This document shows, in pieces, positions 11,389 to 24,125 of a stretch of 64,000 nt of DNA. The translations under genes and the position numbers were made by a program. Position 1 is the stretch's first letter; each line of letters begins with the position of its first letter. The DNA comes from Neckera pumila (taxonomy: Eukaryota > Streptophyta > Bryopsida > Hypnales > Neckeraceae), in the NCBI GenBank assembly GCA_963969595.1, contig OZ018408.1, forward strand, positions 26,784,108 to 26,848,107, written 5' to 3'. The notes beneath the pieces are model-generated. The model worked only from the letters and a program-made list of their open reading frames with translations. It made no database searches and was not told the DNA's origin.

Positions 11389-12774
11389 TTACCCCCCCAA
11401 GGCCCAATTGTCTCCTCAGGAAATATTGCAAAGTTTGGATAGGCTCCTATAATCTCAATTTTTGATGTAATTTTCTTAATTATTTTTGAAGATAAGAAAA
11501 CTCCTTGGCTTATTGGGAATATAAATTTTATCCACTTAGTGCTTGGGAGCAAAAGCTATGCCATCATGAGTCCAAATAGTGCAATACAAGAATTTCATAA
11601 AAAAACAAAGTAAACTTTTTAAAAAAAAAATTTTCACAAAGAATACTTTTGTCTACTTGGAATAGTTTTATTCACTCTATTTGGACTAAAAAATGAGAAA
11701 GTATTGGACAATCTTATTTTTGGGGCAATCTAAGCATTCTCTTGGAAAAATAACTTATAGGACTCATTTGTGAATGCAATTTTGATAATTTTTTGAGAAA
11801 AATTGTTTAAAATGGTGAGGTTTGCTTTTTTGAATAATCACACTATTGCAATTATTGTATTGAGTTTCAATTCCATCTTACAGCTATTATAGATTCAAAA
11901 TTTCCTTCTATTGTACACCTTCTTCTATTTAATAAATCTTTGGGGAGTGAAATTAAGAGTTTTTTTACAAATTTTTTTCTATATTCTCAACTCAATTCCT
12001 GAATACAAAAAAATTTAATTCAAAATCTATAGTGCAAATTTTTGATTCAAACTCAAAAAATCTAGTCATAGAACGTGCCAAAAAATTTGTTTTCTTCACT
12101 TCAAACACAAATATCTTACAATCTACGCATTCAAAGTTTCCAAAATTTTTACCACATTCTTATACTTGTCTTGTATAAGATCCTACGGTTAGATATGCAA
12201 TTCTTTTTTAAGATTTGCACCTTGCAATAGAAATGGCAATTTTGAATGTTTGCTAGCTAATTATAATTCCAATTTTTTTTACATTATACAAATGAAATGA
12301 ATTTCATTGTAAAGTCTTCAATTTTTTTTAAAGTTATTGGATTGAATGGAGAGGATACACCCGTCCATTCTTCAATTTAAGAAGCAAAATATAGCCATGA
12401 GAGGGCTATTTCAAGGTTATTTCCCATGTTGAAAATAGCACAACATTGATTTGAATATTAAATAATAAAATAAAATATAAAAGTTAGAAGACATTCAAGC
12501 ACACAACTTTTTTCCAAGATCCAATGTATTTGACACTCATTTCCAAGAGTGCTCAACATTAGAAAATGAAGAGTAGCGATATACACCCTTGCACAAAACT
12601 AGAAAAATCATAATCATTCATTTTGAAGATTGGATTTTTGATGCTAAAACAAGATTTAAAAAAGAATTTCAAAAAAATATGAACTATCAAAAATATTAAC
12701 TTGATAACTTTTAATTTAACTTCAAAATATTGTTAACACCAAAATTTGGTGCCTTGGGCAATTAGAATTTAAAC
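11389..12774. mobile_element. Decayed copy of the TTAA / CCCCTAAA element family
   Basis: The left end reads ATTA then CCCCCCCAAGGCCCAATTG. The right end reads GCCTTGGGCAATTAGAA followed by TTTAA. The interior from about 11.7 kb shares long stretches with the copies at 47.3-48.3 and 57.8-59.1 kb, such as GGACAATCTT, the TAGGA-TTCAT segment and the ATCTTACAATCTACG block. The ends are eroded, so the borders are approximate. Confidence 0.5.
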
Positions 12775-15652
12775 ACCTTGATTGGAATTTTAAGTATAAT
12801 GAATTTTATTTTTTTAACTTCATCATTCAAAAATTCAATGTTTTTTCAATTCAATAAACTTTGGCGGCCATTTTTGGCATAGTAGAACAACTTTTTTCAA
12901 AACAAATGAAAAAAAAGTTGAAAAATCAAGCTAAATTTCACCTATAGAAATTCGTTTGTGGTTTTGATCCTCCAATCAAAAGTTATGGACAAAAATCAGA
13001 GAGGGATAGCAAGAAACATTCATTTTGATATTTTCAAACATCCTTTCTGATTTTTGGAGATGAAAATCAGTTTGATTTTCCAACTTTTCTTAATTGAAAG
13101 TTTTTAGAAAATAGTTGTTTTACTATGTCCAAATGGCCTCCAAAGTTTGCTGATTTTACAAAACAAATAAAAACCAATGCAAAAACTAAATATATAAAAT
13201 TCTACTTACAATTTATTCACTTAGTAGTTTGCATGATGCAATGGCCAAGAACCTTGGACCTCAACCAAGGTCCAAGGTTCTAAGCCCCTTGGCGGCACTT
13301 ACTCATTGTCTAGGTGGCCCTGACCGCATGGCGGGCTACCTAGATTTTTACAGTTAGTAAAAAAAATTAATTTAAGAAAAAAAAAAAAAAAACTTTGTGA
13401 AAATGGCCAAAACAGCAGGAAAAAATCAACAAATTTGAGTTGATCTTTGGCCAAAACAACGCGTCTGAAACAACAAATTTGAGTTGATCTTTGGTCAAAA
13501 CAACACGTCCGAAACAACAGATTTCAGTTTAAATTCTGTTGTTTTGGTCATAGATTTTCTAGTAGTGTATATGTGTGCTGCATATTTTTCAATTGAATAG
13601 AGCTCCTAAATTTGGAAACGTTTAGGAAATTTAAGGTCCTCCCGCGGTTTCCTTTTTTTCCTAATGAAAGTGTTCTAATTTTGATTTCATCAACCCTTTT
13701 ACATTATTGCATGACATTTTTTTGAATTTGATGCATTCCAATTCAATTTTAGAAGAGTAATGGTAATCCCTCTTTTTGGAGGTCCTATTAATAAGTTGTA
13801 GAGATTATGATTTAGATGATATTAGAATGATATTATTTATTTTGTCATTATGAGTAAAGTTGAAACTAGCACATGATGGGAAAATGATCAACCAAGCTAA
13901 TTGTCTATTGCTAGCTTGCCATGTCATGTTAGCCCATTCACCCAAGAGAATTGTGCTTGTGGATATGAGATGTATATTGAAACATGACTATTGATGATCT
14001 TCATTATGCATTTTTGATTAAGTCGTTTGCTTTCTTAGAGTTTAACCCCTCTTGACACATGGCCTCTTAGCTCCTGATGGATGTAGAATATTCTATGCCA
14101 TTTCATCCAAGGATGGAATAATGTAGAATATTCCACAACAGAAGTTAGAAGTTAGAAGTTACATTGGAGGAAATTTTAGTAGGATCTTGTTTGAATAAAA
14201 AGCAAAAATATTGTTTTTCAACATAGCTCTTTGATTCTCGTTTTCATTAACCCTCAAGGACTAAGAGGACATAATATGTCTACTTCAAATTTTCAATGGC
14301 GAATTCTTGGTAAGGTGAAACAAACCTCAATATTTTATAAAGTAGGATTTTGTAGTATAAAAAATTGACATAATATATTGCATTTTTTAAATATCAAAAT
14401 TTTAATGTGGGAAGTGTTTTAAAAATTCATTTAAGAAATGAAATCTACAAGTCTAATAAAAAATGTGAACAAATATCATTTTTTTCCAATGGAAAGAATA
14501 ATAGAGATGAAAAAACATTTTTGTGGACATTTCTAGTCTTTACTCTGCACAAACAAACTAGGTTTGGAGAATTTTTCCAAGTTTATATTTATAGCAATTT
14601 TAAAAATACAGAGTTCAATTTGGTGTGACTAAGAATACAAAGTAAATAGAATGATTCCAATTTTTTTGAAGATGCTCCAAATTATATGCTAATAAATGTT
14701 AAATTTCAAAAATTCATGCGTATATGGATGTACACAAGGTTGTATTGACTGGACGCCATTAGATTTACAGAAGTTCAGGGCTTATTTGAGCATATATAGC
14801 TTTTTATTTTATTTTGTATGATCAAACTTGGTCAATCTTGACTTCCTACTCTATCTATTTGAAAACGTGTACAAATTTGAGAGAGTTTTATATTTTTATT
14901 TTTTTAAATTTAAAAATACTACATAGGTCTAAGATTCCAATATAATTTTTTTGGAGGGGTAAAAAAATATTATTCATCTTTTTATAATTCTTTTTCCCCC
15001 AATGTTGCATGTTTTGCCCATAAAGTTGATCATCAAAAATTGTTTTAATCTAAAAATCCAATCATCAATATTTTCACAATTAATTCCATATGTACTAATC
15101 AAAGTAGTCTTTTCCTTTGTATGGTTAAAATTAAAAATTTCAAGCATATCCAAGTACCTAAATAAACAAAATTTTCACTATTATATTATAAATATAGAAT
15201 AATATAGAATAATATCTAAAATTTGCATTAAAAATATTCTATTTAAAGATGTAAACCTCAATGTAAAATAAGACTATATATTTGATTCTCTATTGAGTAA
15301 AAATATTAAATAAAATAAACTATAATAAATAAACAAATAAATTATTAAATGACTAACCTTGGAAATTTCACAAATAGGAATGCTTGAAATTTCAATAGTG
15401 AGTTTGTATTGAGATTCAAAGTGTTTTCTTGTTTTTTGAAAAGTGAGCTCCATGTTACTAGATTTTTTGGTCTTCAACTAACTGAATGCCTCAACTCTCT
15501 AAAGTGTTCTAAGGATCCACCAATTTTGCCAACCTCTTATGCTACTCCCCATTTTTTGACACGCAATATGAGATGCATTGTTAAAAAGAGACTACCATTC
15601 AAAGGTCGTAAAATTTAATTTTTGTTTTCTTTGCTCTAAATTTGTAACAATT
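12775..15652. other. AT-rich desert; no gene
   Basis: There is no credible coding frame. It holds a short tandem repeat (13417-13525), poly-A runs near 13376 and scattered similarity to the inner parts of the TTAA elements. Confidence 0.5.
13417..13525. repeat. About 50-bp tandem duplication
   Basis: The segment CAACAAATTTGAGTTGATCT, followed by TTGGCCAAAACAACGCGTC, occurs twice in tandem with a truncated third start (CAACAGATTT). Confidence 0.8.
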
Positions 15653-15874
15653 CACTACAAGAGAATGGGGTGTTTAAAGTGAGTTCTTGAGTATAGTCCT
15701 AAACATAAGATTTTAAGTAATGACCTCTAAGGCAATTTTCAACAAAATTTTACTAGAAATATATGTGTTTCTAGTAGAATTTTGCTGAAAATTGTCTTGA
15801 AGGTCATTACTTAAAATCTTATGTCTAGGACTATACTTAAAAATTCACTTAAAACACCCCATTCTCTTGTAGTG
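15653..15874. mobile_element. CACTA-type foldback MITE, copy 1
   Basis: The element is 222 bp and nearly a perfect hairpin. It begins CACTACAAGAGAATGGGGTG and ends with the inverse, CACCCCATTCTCTTGTAGTG. The 3-bp target duplication ATT is visible on both sides (15650-15652 and 15875-15877), as expected for CACTA (En/Spm) elements. It has no coding capacity. Confidence 0.92.
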
Positions 15875-17595
15875 ATTATATAAATCAATTTTAATAATAT
15901 AAATGTAAAAAAATTGAACAAAAATACTATAGAAAACTTAATTTTCTTAGTCACTTCTATGTTTGTGCATCACGTTCTTTGTATGCATTGTTTCATATGG
16001 AAGTTGTGCCAAAGTGCCTTCTAAATGTGTAGCGAAGAAGTTAGGAATTGGATGTATGGAACTTAGTTTTTGCCAAACTTGGTCAGCCACCTAAAAGATC
16101 CAAATTCAAAGTGCATACTACTAACAAAATGTCAAGATTCTTATATTGAGATTTCAGCAAAAAATTTAGGATCTTCTTCTTGAAAGTTGATGTAGTTTCT
16201 CTATTGCAGGAGGAAATATCAATTTAATCATAAAATTTGCATTTTTTTCATAAGTAGTTACCTAGCTTTTAAAGTCAATCAACAACTTCTATTTGGCTCT
16301 TGTCATGACAGTGGAAATATCATTTGGTTGCACTATGGGTGGAACCTAAATTTTTGCCTTCCAAGTTTTTTCCTTCAATCATTTTCCTATCTCAACTTTT
16401 ATAAATCTACCATTTTGTTGGATTTTGTCACAACATACTAAAAACAGCACACAACATCACACAACATCAGAATACAACATTACAATGCAACATAATGATA
16501 GATATCATGAAATGATATTTGTGAAGCTAATACAATAAGCTTTTATGGAAATTCACAAATTCGTTAAAAAAAATTTAGAACTGATAAAATTGTTTACCTT
16601 AACGAGTAGAATAAATTCAAAAATTGATTATATGTACTATATAGCTCTTTTTTGAAGAACATCAATTTATATTTTTAATAGCATAATGATTCTTGTAAGA
16701 AATACCTTGAGTAGTTGTTATTGGATCAATTGGTGGTGGCCTTATGTTGTTTGAAGTCTCAGTGTGAGACATCAAGGTTTGTTGATTTATCAGCAAAGAT
16801 TGCAATTGTTTGTCATATACTTCTTTGTTCTTGGTTATTTTTCGGCTTCTCCACCGGAATCACCTAATTTTTTTATAGCAAAAATCCTTCCATCAATGTC
16901 TATTTTTTGCTTTTGCTTTTTACAATTTGAGTTTTTTTTTTAAAACTATTGATTTGTAGTGAAATCTTATGTTTTTTTTTACTTGTGACTTTCTTTTAAG
17001 TTGTAAACGTTATCTTCAATACTCCCCCTTGCTTACAAGTCACAATTACACATTATTTTGAGGATGTCACGCTATACATTTATGTCTACCAATATAGTCC
17101 TAGTGGTATATAAGCATGGCAATAAGCCGATAACTTGTCGATAGTGAATTTTGTTAAAATTAAATTATTGGATTTGACTTTTTGTGTTTATTGTTTGATG
17201 AGTATGTGACAATGTCCTTGAAACACGTTTTCACGTTATAATTTTGATACAGGGGAACCAAAGGTGTTCTAAAGTTATTAGTATTGATTGAGCTCTTTCA
17301 AGTTCTCATGATAGACTGATAGTTTGACTAGGATTTCAGTTGGAAAAAACATGACAATATTAATGCAAATAAATTGCACAAAAAGAAATAATTGTAAAGG
17401 CCAAATGAATGGTAGGATAATAAAACCACAAGACAAAGTCTTAAAGCTAAATTTTAAGCATAAGATAGGCATTATGGATTGATAGTTGAGCTATTCCTAA
17501 TTGGGGAGAGTAAAGTTTGAGAATCTAGATTAAACGGGATTATATCTACATTTTGCCGGTTTGTTACTAAAAATTTGTATGATAGTAGTTAGTAA
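15875..17595. other. AT-rich desert; no gene
   Basis: Only short unconnected open frames are present and none is recognisable. Confidence 0.5.
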
Positions 17596-17767
17596 CACTA
17601 CAAGAGAAAGGGATGTTTTAAATATAGTCCTAGTGGTATAGTCTTTTAAGTGATGACCTTTAAGTAAGGTTTTTAGTAAAAATTTACTAAAAACCTTACT
17701 TAAAGGTCATCACTTAAAAGACTATACTACTAGGACTATACTTAAAACACCCCTTTCTCTTGAGGTG
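17596..17767. mobile_element. CACTA-type foldback MITE, copy 2
   Basis: The element is 172 bp, from CACTACAAGAGAAAGGGATG to CCCTTTCTCTTGAGGTG. TAA lies on both sides (17593-17595 and 17768-17770). It shares the inner block TATAGTCCTAGTGGTATAGT and a central palindrome in TTTAGTAAAAATTTACTAAA. Confidence 0.92.
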
Positions 17768-19029
17768 TAAGGAAGTTAGCCTATTGCATAGAGATTGGGA
17801 CATGACATATTTGTAAGGTAACGCCCTTTGAAGCTTACCCAATAAAGTGTTGTTGTAAATCTATATGTCTTGTTTTAGGATGTATGATGGGATTGTGTAT
17901 TGGTTTGATACAAGATTGGTTATCACTGAGAAGTGAAGTGGGTACAATTGTAACTAAAACTAGTATGTTTAAGATTCTTTGGAATTAAATAATATATTTA
18001 GTAGCATCAATAAAAATACAATACTCCACTTCTGTACTAGACAAAAAATCCGTAGGTTATAATTTATTGGACCAAAAAATATTTGGTGCTGATGCTTTCT
18101 ACCCAACACCTCTGGGCCTCCTCTTGCAATCACCCTCTATGTACAATATTTCCTCCCAATCCTTGTGGCTTCCCTTCGCACACTCCATACCATTGTTTGC
18201 TTTGTAGGTCTCCACATTGTCCCACATTCCTTTCATTGCTGCAACTACTCTAGTGTGCGCCTCTATTTTTTTTTGTCCATTTTTTTACGGGAGGAGGGAG
18301 GGCTTATACTCAGCCTAATTGAGCTTGGTGTGGGTAGCAAGGACAATGCTTATGGTTTAACTTTAATACTTACTTGCAATTGCTTCTTGGTTCCGGTTAT
18401 ATTACTCCATTCCTCATCCAACTTTCGGACCTATTTTACATTTTTGTTTTGATTTTTGTTGTAGTTTCAAATTTCGTTTTGATTGCAATTGCAATTTCAT
18501 TTTGCTTACATTTGCAATTTCTCGGCTTTGTTTTGTCCATTCAGGTGAGTTTTTCTATTTCATTTTGTTCTTGACTCCGTCAAGGAATTGTTTCATTCAA
18601 TGCTTATAGGCATGCTACGACTTTGTTGTATGAACGGGACTTAGGGACGACCAATCTTTGGAGAAGGAGTTCATCCAAAAAGTTATGAAGGTCAAGTGGT
18701 TACGAAGGTAGTTACGGAGCCGTTTACCTTAAATCCTAGTGAGAGGGGCGTTGTCTCTCACTTCACATTTTGTCAATACAACTGAATGCTTTGACTTCTC
18801 TTTTCTCTAATCTATGTGTGATTCTTGGGTTGCAACTAGTGTTGGGTGATGTGGGAGGATTGCAAGTCATGAAGTGGGACTCCACACAAGGATGTTGGAT
18901 GGGGTGTCAACAAGATCAACATTGCAGAAGATAGGTTCTGATATTTCTCAGCTTTATTTTGTCCATTCAAGTGAGTTTCTCTATTTCATTTTGTTCTTGA
19001 CTTTGTTCAGGAATAGTCATCATTTTTTT
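17768..19029. other. Left flank of the Tc1 relic with a 73-bp direct repeat
   Basis: The block at 18518-18590 (TTTGTCCATTCAGGTGAG through TTTCATTTTGTTCTTGACT) recurs at 18943-19016. A frame at 18165-18452 is hydrophobic and unrecognised. No functional gene is seen. Confidence 0.5.
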
Positions 19030-19990
19030 GTTCAGATCAAATGCGAAAGAGGACATAGAGCAATATGAGAGATCTTTGATTATTGGAATGCAAGAAGGTG
19101 GCATGAAATCAGGCCGCTTTGCTAATATTCTAAATATGCCACATTCCACAATTTCAATTGTTTACACAAATTGAAAAGTCTATGGCCAAATTACTACTCT
19201 AAAGCCAAAACCTTGACCTCAAAAGTTGTCCAATCATGTTGTGAGAGACCTAGGTCAATTGATCCTTTAAGATTGACCACTCACTTTAGCGGCACTTGCG
19301 TGAACTTTTTAAGTTCACTGACATACTATGCAAAGCTACATTTGTAGGCTAGGATTTGGAAATTGTATAGCGCCAAAAAAATATATCATAGCAGAGATCA
19401 AAGAACTTAGAGATTAATTGGCTTTTGCTCACAAATATTGCCATTGGATACTTGACGATTAGAGAAGACTCATTTGGACAAATGAATTTAGCTTTGAGCT
19501 TGGCAAGAACTCTGGACGGATTTGAGTTTAGAGAAAAATTCATAATTAAACGATATGCATTGCATTGCCATGCCTCTATTTTCAAATCTAGATGGACTTT
19601 GGTGATGGTATGGGGATGTTTTACAAGATTTGATAAGTGCCTTCTTGTTTTTATGCCTCAAGATGAGCGGACTGCAATGGATTTTGTTCAAAACATCTAC
19701 AAGGTACACTCTTTGGATTTTATTTTATACAAGTTGAACCACATAAACTTGTACACATGGAAGATAGTGCTCCCATCCATTACGGGAAAGCTCTTACAAT
19801 GTGGAAGAGAGCTCATAGCATAAAAAAATTAGATTGGCCTCCAAAGTCCTCCGACTTAAACTCAGTAGAAAACTTTTAGAAATTCTTGAAGGATTTGCTA
19901 CGCTATTATAAAAAGCCTAAGAACAAACAAGAAATGATTGAATGTGTTCAAGTAGTATGCACTATTAGAAAATTCAGTGACCAGATCAAC
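19030..19990 (+). pseudogene. Tc1/mariner transposase relic (DD34E spacing)
   Basis: A helix-turn-helix-like N-terminus is readable at 19035-19170 (GGMKSGRFANILNMPHSTIS). In shifted frames between 19420 and 19950 the catalytic half appears: WTNEFSFE (normally WTDES, so the first Asp is Asn), MVWGCF, MEDSAPIH with the second Asp, KKLDWPPKSSDLNSVENF with the Glu, and FLKDLL. Exactly 34 residues separate the second Asp from the Glu, the spacing of the Tc1 group. Stops and frameshifts are numerous, so it cannot make transposase. Terminal repeats were not located. Confidence 0.85.
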
Positions 19991-20298
19991 AAAAATTCAA
20001 CACAACAGTGTTGATTTTTTTGTTAATTGGATGCATTTATTTGGGTATTTGTGAACAAAAAGGTGTTGATTTTTGATTGATTTGGTCCCATTTTCTTTAA
20101 AATGAAAGTTTTTTTTGAAAAAAATTTCAATTAAAAAATAAATAAATTTGGAAGTTGCCATATAGGCAATCCAACTGCCACGTGGTCAATGACGCCACCA
20201 TGGTTTAATCCTTAGACCTCATGGTTGAGGCCCAAAGACCCTACCAATGCACCACATATATGACTATTGTTGGCGTAGAATTTTATTTGTATATATTT

Positions 20299-21213
20299 TT
20301 AACCCCCAAAGGACCAACATGCCTATTTTGGCTATATAGAAATTTTAGGCGGGTATGTGTGACTATAGATTTCCATATTTTTGGTTCAAATTTTAATAGA
20401 AGGTGGGGACAAGAAATACCTTTAAGGCCCAACCATTTTTATAACTTTTGACTATATGATTAAAAAGTTTTTATATGATATGTAGTTTGTTTCTCAACTT
20501 AGGCAACCTGGGTAGATAAAAAATCACTTTTTTCAAAAATAAAATTTTGAAATTGGTTTTCTAGAGTTATATATACGTGGAAAGCTTTAAATCATTCCAT
20601 TTTGATCAAAGAATCAAAAGTTTGCGGATAGTTACGGATTCTCTACTTTAAATAAACTTTGAAGTTCTTTATCATACTCAATTTTCAATATTTTTTTGAA
20701 AAGATACAATCATAGGATGTAGATTGTTTATTACAACATTGCAAACATTGGAATTGGCATTTTTCAACTCCATAATTAAATTCTTGACAATTTAGTATTT
20801 TGAATCATTCTCTACTTCTTTCTATTTACTATTTTTTTCTTGTATCTTGTACAATTCCAAATGATGTGAAAATTTTCAAATATGTAGCCAAATTGTCTAG
20901 GAAAAAGAATCCAAAGAAGCACCACTATTTTGGACATTTTTCATAGAAAAGTGAGCTTGTGAAGTGCAGGTGCCCTGTATTTTGCAAGGCCCAAAGAATA
21001 ATTTTAGTGAATTTGAATGCTTATATCTTGCAATCCACGCAATGGAAATTTTTGAAATTTTTACCACATGTTTACAAGTCAGCATACTATAAGATTCTAC
21101 GGTTAAATGTAAATATGTCAAAATAAGTTTTTTTTCAAAAATTTGGTACTTGTTTTAAAAATGGCAGTTTTTGAACATTTTTTGTGAAATAGTCATGGAG
21201 CTTTAGGGGTTTA
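20299..21213. mobile_element. TTAA / CCCC element, about 0.9 kb
   Basis: The left border is TTAA then CCCCCAAAGGACC. The right border reads GAGCTTTAGGGG then TTTA. The inner block ATCTTGCAATCCACG ... ACCACATG ... AAGATTCTACGGTTA is shared with other family members. No protein is encoded. Confidence 0.7.
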
Positions 21214-23315
21214 GTTTTTTTCCCATTAGTTTATAAAATCAGCAAACTTTGGAGGCAATTTTGGCCTAGAAAATGGATTTTTTACCAAAACCTCTAAATT
21301 AGGAAAATTGCCAAAATCAAGCCAACTTTACTTTCAAAATTTGTTTGAGATTTCAATCCTCTAATCAAAAGTTACAGACAAAAATCAAAGAGGGCATTTG
21401 TAAATGTCAAAAAAAAAGTCTATTTCCATCTCTTCCTGACTTTTGTCCGTAATTTTTGATTAGAGGCTTGAAGGTAATAATATTTAATTCAAACCCCTCT
21501 TCTAAAACCAACCCCTTAAAAAATGTACTACCACCATTCATGAGAGCTTGAAGTTAGTTTTAAAACCCCCTTTTTTTAGCACTTTGAAAATTCATAAATT
21601 ATTCAAACAGTGTCCAAAATATGCATTCTAAGAAAATAAATTTTTTTTTTTGACTACCAACAAGACCCAAAGAAAGTTCAATCTAAGACTGGGAACCATG
21701 CTGAATTGCTTATTCAGACGCATTGAGGTGTTTCACCTTTTTACCTTGGATGCATCCTCTTGCCCAAATTTCAAATTATGCTTAGGATCATTAGGGTTTA
21801 TGGGGGGCTTGAGGAGGACGGAGCAAGCGAATTGGGGATTTAGGGTTGTGACTGTGTTCGTTGCCATGGCGATGGTGGAGCAATGAAGCGGGAGGGCTGT
21901 AAAGCCACAGTAAGTTTGGTCCAGAGGAGAATGTCATGTTCAGCATTGCGGTATGCCAGAAGGAGCGCACCGTACTGTACATTACTCCAGACCAGTATTT
22001 GCGAGTATGTCTCCACCAACCTTGTTTGTGTTTTAATTTTTGTACATAAAACAGAATTGGTGGTTTTGCCGTCATGTACAAGGGGGACCGCAGGGAAGTT
22101 CTCACCTGAGTGATCCTTGGGAGCTTCTATAAGATGGTGTCCTGCATTTCGTTGTGAAATTTTACACAGGCATCCCATACCTTCGTAGTGTGGTCGTGTT
22201 GCAAACTTGCAATTGAAGGAGAGGCATTCAATTGCGTCGTTGCTTTTCAGCAGGCCTCATCAATCTGGTTCCGTTCGTTTTTAGAGTTTCACTTCCTGAG
22301 CTAGTTTCCGACATTGGGTCGTCGTCAGAAAGACACGAGTCTGGGTAGGGTGTAGTTAGTTCTGATGGTGATCCTGGTATTGAGCTGCGATGGCTGGTCA
22401 ATGTACTGGATTTATTTCTAGACTGCTTGGCAGAGTTTAATGAGAAGCTTGTTGAATTTGCTCTAGGAGGAATTTGCAATTGTGTTGCTGGTGAGCATTC
22501 AAATCCTCTTCAAAGTGGAAGTTTTGGCTGTGTAACTATGGCTGTTGTCTACTTTGTTTTACTCTTGCAGTCAAACTCTGTGCGTAGTGGTACTTGAGTA
22601 GTACAACAATGAGAGCCTTATTGAAAGGTTTACATAGTAACAATGCATTTTGCAGATGCCACGAATGCTGCTATTGTTGAAGAGAAAAGTGGAAACCTGT
22701 AGTTGTTCAAGCCCAGTTGAAACACGATATTCATTTCTTTCTCTGTCGTGCTAACTCAGTGTTGCCAATCCACATTAACAAAGGTCAACGATTTCCCGAA
22801 AGCCTTCAATTTGCAGTACTGTTCTGAGATGAATGTGTCATGGGTTGGCTTGAACCATGTTTATTGGTCACAACATTATTTTTCTTACCTCTGCACCCTT
22901 GCAACTAAAAAGGTGTATTGCGGGACAGTCTTCAAATGCTTACATGTTTGAATGTGCGTACATGATATCTGGAGCGTGAATCAGAGTGTTGGTCTATAAA
23001 ACGTGCTATGGGTGCTGAAGGGCTTATTTATGAACTTTATTTATATATTGACCCTCTCATATAGTACCTTGATTTATTTAAGCAATAAAGGAGATATTTG
23101 TGTCACTTATTCTCGTTGTTCAGACATATTGACGCATTGAGTGTGAACAAGTTTGCCAGCGCTGAAGATGTGAACATTTTGGATTCAGGAACTTAACACA
23201 TTCCTTTCTTGATATGCATTACAACAGAAATAGCATCCAAAGCTTCTTGCATCAGCAATATCCTCTTCTGTGATATAGCAATCTCTTTATACGTGTAAGA
23301 TTGCTATTGTCAATA
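21214..23315. other. Arf gene upstream region, possible 5' UTR exons
   Basis: From about 21.7 kb the composition turns gene-like. On the plus strand a good donor (TTGCTG|GTGAGC, about 22489) and a later acceptor (CTTGCAG, about 22568) suggest untranslated leader exons of the Arf gene. Open frames on both strands (including a Ser-rich minus-strand frame at 22228-22479 without an ATG) match no family I know. Confidence 0.35.
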
Positions 23316-24125
23316 ATGGGATTGTATCTTGGAAAGCTCTTGTCAAGTGTCTGGTGGGGAAAGAAGACCTATAAGATATTCATGCTGGGTCTTGACTCCA
23401 CAGGTATGTCACATGCTTCTCTGATCTCACTTACATCTGCCTTTAATTCTCAGATTTTTTGTGTCTGCTTCCAGATTTTTGGAAGTGTCATGTTAGGGCT
23501 CATAAAGAACTAACTAAGAGTCTGAGCGTGGGTTTCTTGTTGTTAATAAGCATGTTCTTTGGTGCTGGTCTACAGGGAAAACAACAATTCTTTTCCAATT
23601 ACAACTAAGACAGGAAGTGACCACCATACCAACTATAGGCTTCAATGTTGAGACAATCCAGTTTGGCAATTTCAACTTCACCGTGTGGGTTCTGGGTGCT
23701 TGGACAAATAATGCGATATGGAACTATTATCTTCATGACACAGTGGTAAGCCTTCCTCTGCAAGCGACCATGGATGCATGCGACGGGCTAGAAAAGTGTC
23801 GTGGGTACTAATGTGACCATCTGGTTATATTCTTCAGGGTTTGATATTTGTGGTCGACTTGAATGATAAGGAGAGGATACAAGAAGCTCGAGACAAGCTC
23901 CACAGGATTCTGAATGATGACAAGACGTTTTCAAGCTTGTTGATGCTGGCAAACAAGCAAGAGTTGCCAGGGGCTATGTCCATTCCTGACGTAACTGCAG
24001 AACTTGATCTCGACAAAGTGCAGCATCGGAAATACTTTGTGCAGGGCTGTTGTGCAAAGAGAGGAGAAGGGCTGTTTGAAGGGTTGGAATGGCTTGCATC
24101 TACAATTTCACTGAAGAAGTCGTAG
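23316..24125 (+). CDS. ARF: Divergent Arf-family small GTPase with degenerate G3 motif
   Basis: Three exons, 23316-23403, 23576-23745 and 23838-24125, join in frame to 181 aa, exactly the length of Arf1. Arf proteins recruit coats to Golgi and endosomal membranes in the GTP state. Gly2 (MGLYLGKL) would allow N-myristoylation. G1 is intact (GLDSTGKTT, 25-33), as is switch I ([12 protein letters not shown]). The G3/switch II signature normally reads WDVGGQ; here it is WVLGAW (67-72), so the magnesium-linked Asp, one Gly and the catalytic Gln are all changed, and the following switch II is also rewritten. G4 reads NKQE (125-128) instead of NKQD. The rest is well conserved (GLIFVVD, CAKRGEG). The open frame and sound splice sites argue for a real gene, but a GTP-hydrolysis-defective variant or young pseudogene is possible. 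Confidence 0.9.

Noticed and set aside
21791..22178. Frames with a WD40-like fragment (HDHTTKVWDACVKF) near 22.1 kb
   Set aside because: A single short match followed by a stop, with no further WD repeats; judged coincidental.
22228..22479. Ser-rich minus-strand frame ending RLMRPAEKQRRN
   Set aside because: No ATG, an in-frame stop upstream, no known family; the plus-strand donor at its edge fits an Arf leader exon better.
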